The translations under genes were made by a program, and so were the position numbers. Shown piece by piece: positions 4,519 through 6,278 of a stretch of 6,278 nt of DNA; the stretch's first letter is position 1, and every line of letters starts with the position of its first letter. The stretch lies in contig DOHC01000086.1 of NCBI GenBank assembly GCA_003535475.1, positions 1 through 6,278 of the forward strand, read 5' to 3'. Under the pieces are notes generated by a model, which worked only from the letters and a program-made list of their open reading frames with translations, was not told the origin of the DNA and did no database searches. This DNA comes from Nitrospiraceae bacterium. GTDB taxonomy: Bacteria > Nitrospirota > Thermodesulfovibrionia > Thermodesulfovibrionales > UBA1546.

Positions 4519-4940
4519 TATACCATGCCTCTGCATCTCCGGGGTTTAACTGAAGGGCAGTGTCAAAACAGGCTATTGCTTCTTGATGCTTACCGAGACT
4601 ATCTAATGCAGCCCCTCTATTAAACCATGCCGCTGCACATATGGGGTTTATCGCAAAGGCTTCGTCATAACAAACAATCGCTTCTTGAGACTTACTGAGA
4701 CTTCTTAATGCAGCCCCTTTGTTAAGCCATGCCGCTGCATCTCTGGGGTTTATCTCAAGGGCTCTATCATAACAGTCTATTGCTTCTTGATATTTACCTA
4801 TCCCTCCTAATGCAACCCCTTTGTTACTCCATGCCCATGCCTCTCTGGGGTTTATCTCAATGGCCTTTTCATAACAAGCAATCGCTTCTTGATGCTTACC
4901 GAGACTTCTTAAGGAAACCCCTTTGTTGCTCCATTCCCAT
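4491..4940 (-). repeat. Tandem 102-bp DNA repeats encoding TPR units
   Basis: The plus-strand anchor CTTCTTGA recurs at 4491, 4579, 4681, 4783 and 4885. The last three intervals are exactly 102 bp (34 codons) and the first is 88 bp. The units are similar but not identical, so this is a protein repeat with high DNA similarity. Confidence 0.85.
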
Positions 4941-5953
4941 GCTTCCAATTCCTTTAATTCAGGAACCTTGACAACTTCACCTGTTTGTTTTTTAAGCAAT
5001 GTCTCAAAATCTCTTCGTAACTCTTTAAAAGAGAAATATCTGTTGACTGTTTTTTTTTCAAGGCAGCGAAAGATGACAGGGAAAAGGGGTGATTTCAATC
5101 TTGGAACAGATGCCTTGCTGTGCAGCATATACCATTTATGAAATACATCTCCTTCACCGCTTCCGGACATGTCCGGTAAAAACGGGAGCTTTCCGCCTGA
5201 TGCCATTTGATATAAGACAATGCCGAAACTATAGATGTCGCTCCTTTCATCACAGCCCGCAGCATTTTCAAATTGCTCAGGCGGCATATAAGGAGGAGTG
5301 CCGAAAGCGCTGCCCTTCATTGTCTGATATGTTTCTCCACTGATAGTGTGCTGTGGGTTTATCTTTATGCCTGAAAAAGCTTTCGGTGTGCCGATAAAAC
5401 CTGCCAGTCCAAAATCAGAAATCTTTACAGCCTTATCTTGCCCTATCATTATATTCGCAGGCTTGATATCCCTGTGGGCTTTAATACCCTTTGAATAGGC
5501 ATGCTCCATTCCATGACAGAACTGTATTGCCCATCGAAGGCTTTGTGCCAGATCCGGCGGCCTGCGTCTTAAGTATCCCTCAAGGGTGTTTAACCCCTCA
5601 TCATCAGGTGCAATATGTTCCATTGCAATAAAAAGCCTGCCCGAGATTTCTTCTACAAAAGATGCCCTGACAAGATAGGGATGCCGTTCAAGATCAATCC
5701 AGACCTGTGCCTCTTTTTTAAAACGCTCCCTTGTGGTTACATCTTCCAGATATTCATCCCGAAAGGTCTTTAAGGCATAAGCGCTCTTTGTCTCATGAGA
5801 ATATACGAGATAGACAATGCCGCACGCGCCTTCACCGAGAACACCAAAGACTTCGTACTTCTGGCCTATGAAATCGCCTTTTTTAAAAGTCTCCCGCAGG
5901 GGGCCTGATTCGGTAAAGTCTTCGCGCCTATTTGAAAAATCTGAAGAATCCAT
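4502..5953 (-). CDS. Hanks-type Ser/Thr protein kinase with C-terminal TPR repeats, truncated by frameshift
   Basis: 483 residues. Kinase domain about 30-320: glycine loop LGEGACGIVYLV (39-50), Lys62 in YALKTF, catalytic AHRDIKPANI (159-168; Asp162, Lys164, Asn167), DFG (180-182), activation segment ending GTPPYMPPEQF (218-228), SDIYSFG (238-244), and Arg305 in NRYFSF. All residues needed for catalysis are present. From about 337 there are 34-residue TPR units with the NKGxALxxLGKxQEAIxCYD signature, about four before the frame is lost. The protein then ends abruptly in WYIRRSR. There is no transmembrane segment or PASTA repeat, so it should be cytosolic, with TPRs probably recruiting substrates. 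Start ATG 5953-5951 follows AGGAG (5960-5964) by 6 nt. It lies 35 bp after nadB, likely co-transcribed. The intact ancestor would have had about 650 residues. Confidence 0.9.
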   Translation of the reverse strand: MDSSDFSNRREDFTESGPLRETFKKGDFIGQKYEVFGVLGEGACGIVYLVYSHETKSAYALKTFRDEYLEDVTTRERFKKEAQVWIDLERHPYLVRASFVEEISGRLFIAMEHIAPDDEGLNTLEGYLRRRPPDLAQSLRWAIQFCHGMEHAYSKGIKAHRDIKPANIMIGQDKAVKISDFGLAGFIGTPKAFSGIKINPQHTISGETYQTMKGSAFGTPPYMPPEQFENAAGCDERSDIYSFGIVLYQMASGGKLPFLPDMSGSGEGDVFHKWYMLHSKASVPRLKSPLFPVIFRCLEKKTVNRYFSFKELRRDFETLLKKQTGEVVKVPELKELEAWEWSNKGVSLRSLGKHQEAIACYEKAIEINPREAWAWSNKGVALGGIGKYQEAIDCYDRALEINPRDAAAWLNKGAALRSLSKSQEAIVCYDEAFAINPICAAAWFNRGAALDSLGKHQEAIACFDTALQLNPGDAEAWYIRRSR

Positions 5954-5957
5954 CTAT

Positions 5958-5964
5958 CTCTCCT
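5958..5964 (-). promoter_or_regulatory. Ribosome binding site of the kinase gene
   Basis: Minus strand AGGAGAG, with its AGGAG core 6 nt upstream of the ATG. It fixes the start and lies in the 35-bp gap after nadB. Confidence 0.6.
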
Positions 5965-5988
5965 GAATCCTTTTAAGAAGAACTTACT

Positions 5989-6278
5989 TCAAGCCAGACT
6001 ATGTTTTATTCTATCATCTTCTCTTGCCAGCGCAATATGTTTCTGCCAGTCTTTGCCCTTTTCCGGAAAATCAGACCTGTAATGCGCTCCCACGCTTCCT
6101 TTTCTGAGAGAGGCGGCCTCTGTGATCATCATTGCAACTGTAATCATGTTTTTTAATTCAAGTTCACGCCTTGTGTAAAAGACCTTGTCAAGTATGAATG
6201 TCCATTCCGAAAGTTTTTTCCTCGCCTCTTCAAGAGACACACCGCACCTTATTATTCCAACCCTGTCCCACATGAGCT
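5989..6278 (-). CDS. nadB: L-aspartate oxidase, C-terminal end (runs in from right edge)
   Basis: The frame is open to the right edge; the Met at 6273 is internal, since a Leu codon precedes it in the same frame, giving LMWDRVGIIRC. This is the C-terminal helical domain of NadB-type flavoproteins: LMWDRVGIIR, then RRELELKNMITVAMMITEAA, then SLRKGSVGAHYRSDFPEKG, whose 'GAHYR-D-P' motif contributes conserved residues of the family. L-aspartate oxidase is an FAD enzyme that oxidises aspartate to iminoaspartate in the first step of de novo NAD synthesis. The same C-terminal motif occurs in fumarate reductase/succinate dehydrogenase flavoproteins. The short C-terminus after the motif and the 'ELxNMIxVA' helix favour NadB. 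The FAD-binding part lies outside the window. Confidence 0.85.
   Translation of the reverse strand, partial: LMWDRVGIIRCGVSLEEARKKLSEWTFILDKVFYTRRELELKNMITVAMMITEAASLRKGSVGAHYRSDFPEKGKDWQKHIALAREDDRIKHSLA

Noticed and set aside
4519..4536. Independent TPR gene starting at ATG 4536
   Set aside because: The first six codons are the kinase's TPR codons read out of frame and there is no ribosome binding site; it is the continuation of the kinase gene after a deletion.
4480..4940. Regular spaced repeats resembling a CRISPR array
   Set aside because: The period is 102 bp (34 codons), the whole unit is similar including 'spacers', and it translates as TPR helices in the minus-strand kinase gene.
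4729..5343. Plus-strand open frames of 72-84 codons
   Set aside because: They lie opposite the kinase/TPR gene, have Leu/Pro/Ser-rich shadow composition and show no family motif.

Overview
The window reads as a chromosomal segment from an uncultured, moderately AT-rich Gram-negative-type bacterium. The TPR-bearing Ser/Thr kinase, short toxin-antitoxin pairs and integron cassettes are compatible with Nitrospirota or a deltaproteobacterial-type lineage, but nothing here fixes the taxonomy. The backbone is on the minus strand: the C-terminal end of nadB (right edge), a Hanks-type Ser/Thr kinase fused to TPR repeats, and at the left edge the N-terminal 276 codons of a Clp/Hsp100 AAA+ ATPase. Nicotinamide cofactor synthesis, kinase signalling and protein remodelling may have formed one transcriptional run before other DNA entered between the kinase and the Clp gene.

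That insertion zone (about 840-4011) holds four toxin-like or defence-like modules. From left to right they are: (i) a minus-strand RelE-type toxin and short Phd/YefM-type antitoxin, toxin gene first, ending 12 bp before the Clp start; (ii) a plus-strand VapB (ribbon-helix-helix) and VapC (PIN) pair with its own promoter and likely operator, flanked by two copies of a 27-bp direct repeat; (iii) a cassette carrying a DUF2971 protein with a C-terminal zinc ribbon; (iv) a cassette carrying a HEPN-domain protein.

The main finding is that (iii) and (iv) are integron gene cassettes. A 60-bp attC site (3376-3435) separates them. The left end of each cassette matches the R'' box of its own attC (GTTAGCC with CGCTAAC, 6 of 7; GTTATGT with ACATAAC, 7 of 7), as expected for cassettes that once were circles. 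The second cassette appears to end at G4011, directly next to the stop codon of the kinase/TPR gene. No integrase is visible, so this is a cassette pair without an integrase, at least within the window.

The kinase-TPR gene is broken. Its TPR units repeat every 102 bp on the DNA, except for one interval of 88 bp. The missing 14 bp shift the frame, so the kinase ends early at 4502 and about 2.5 repeats plus the C-terminal tail lie in another frame down to 4012. A second possibly decayed reading frame lies just upstream of the relE-type gene.
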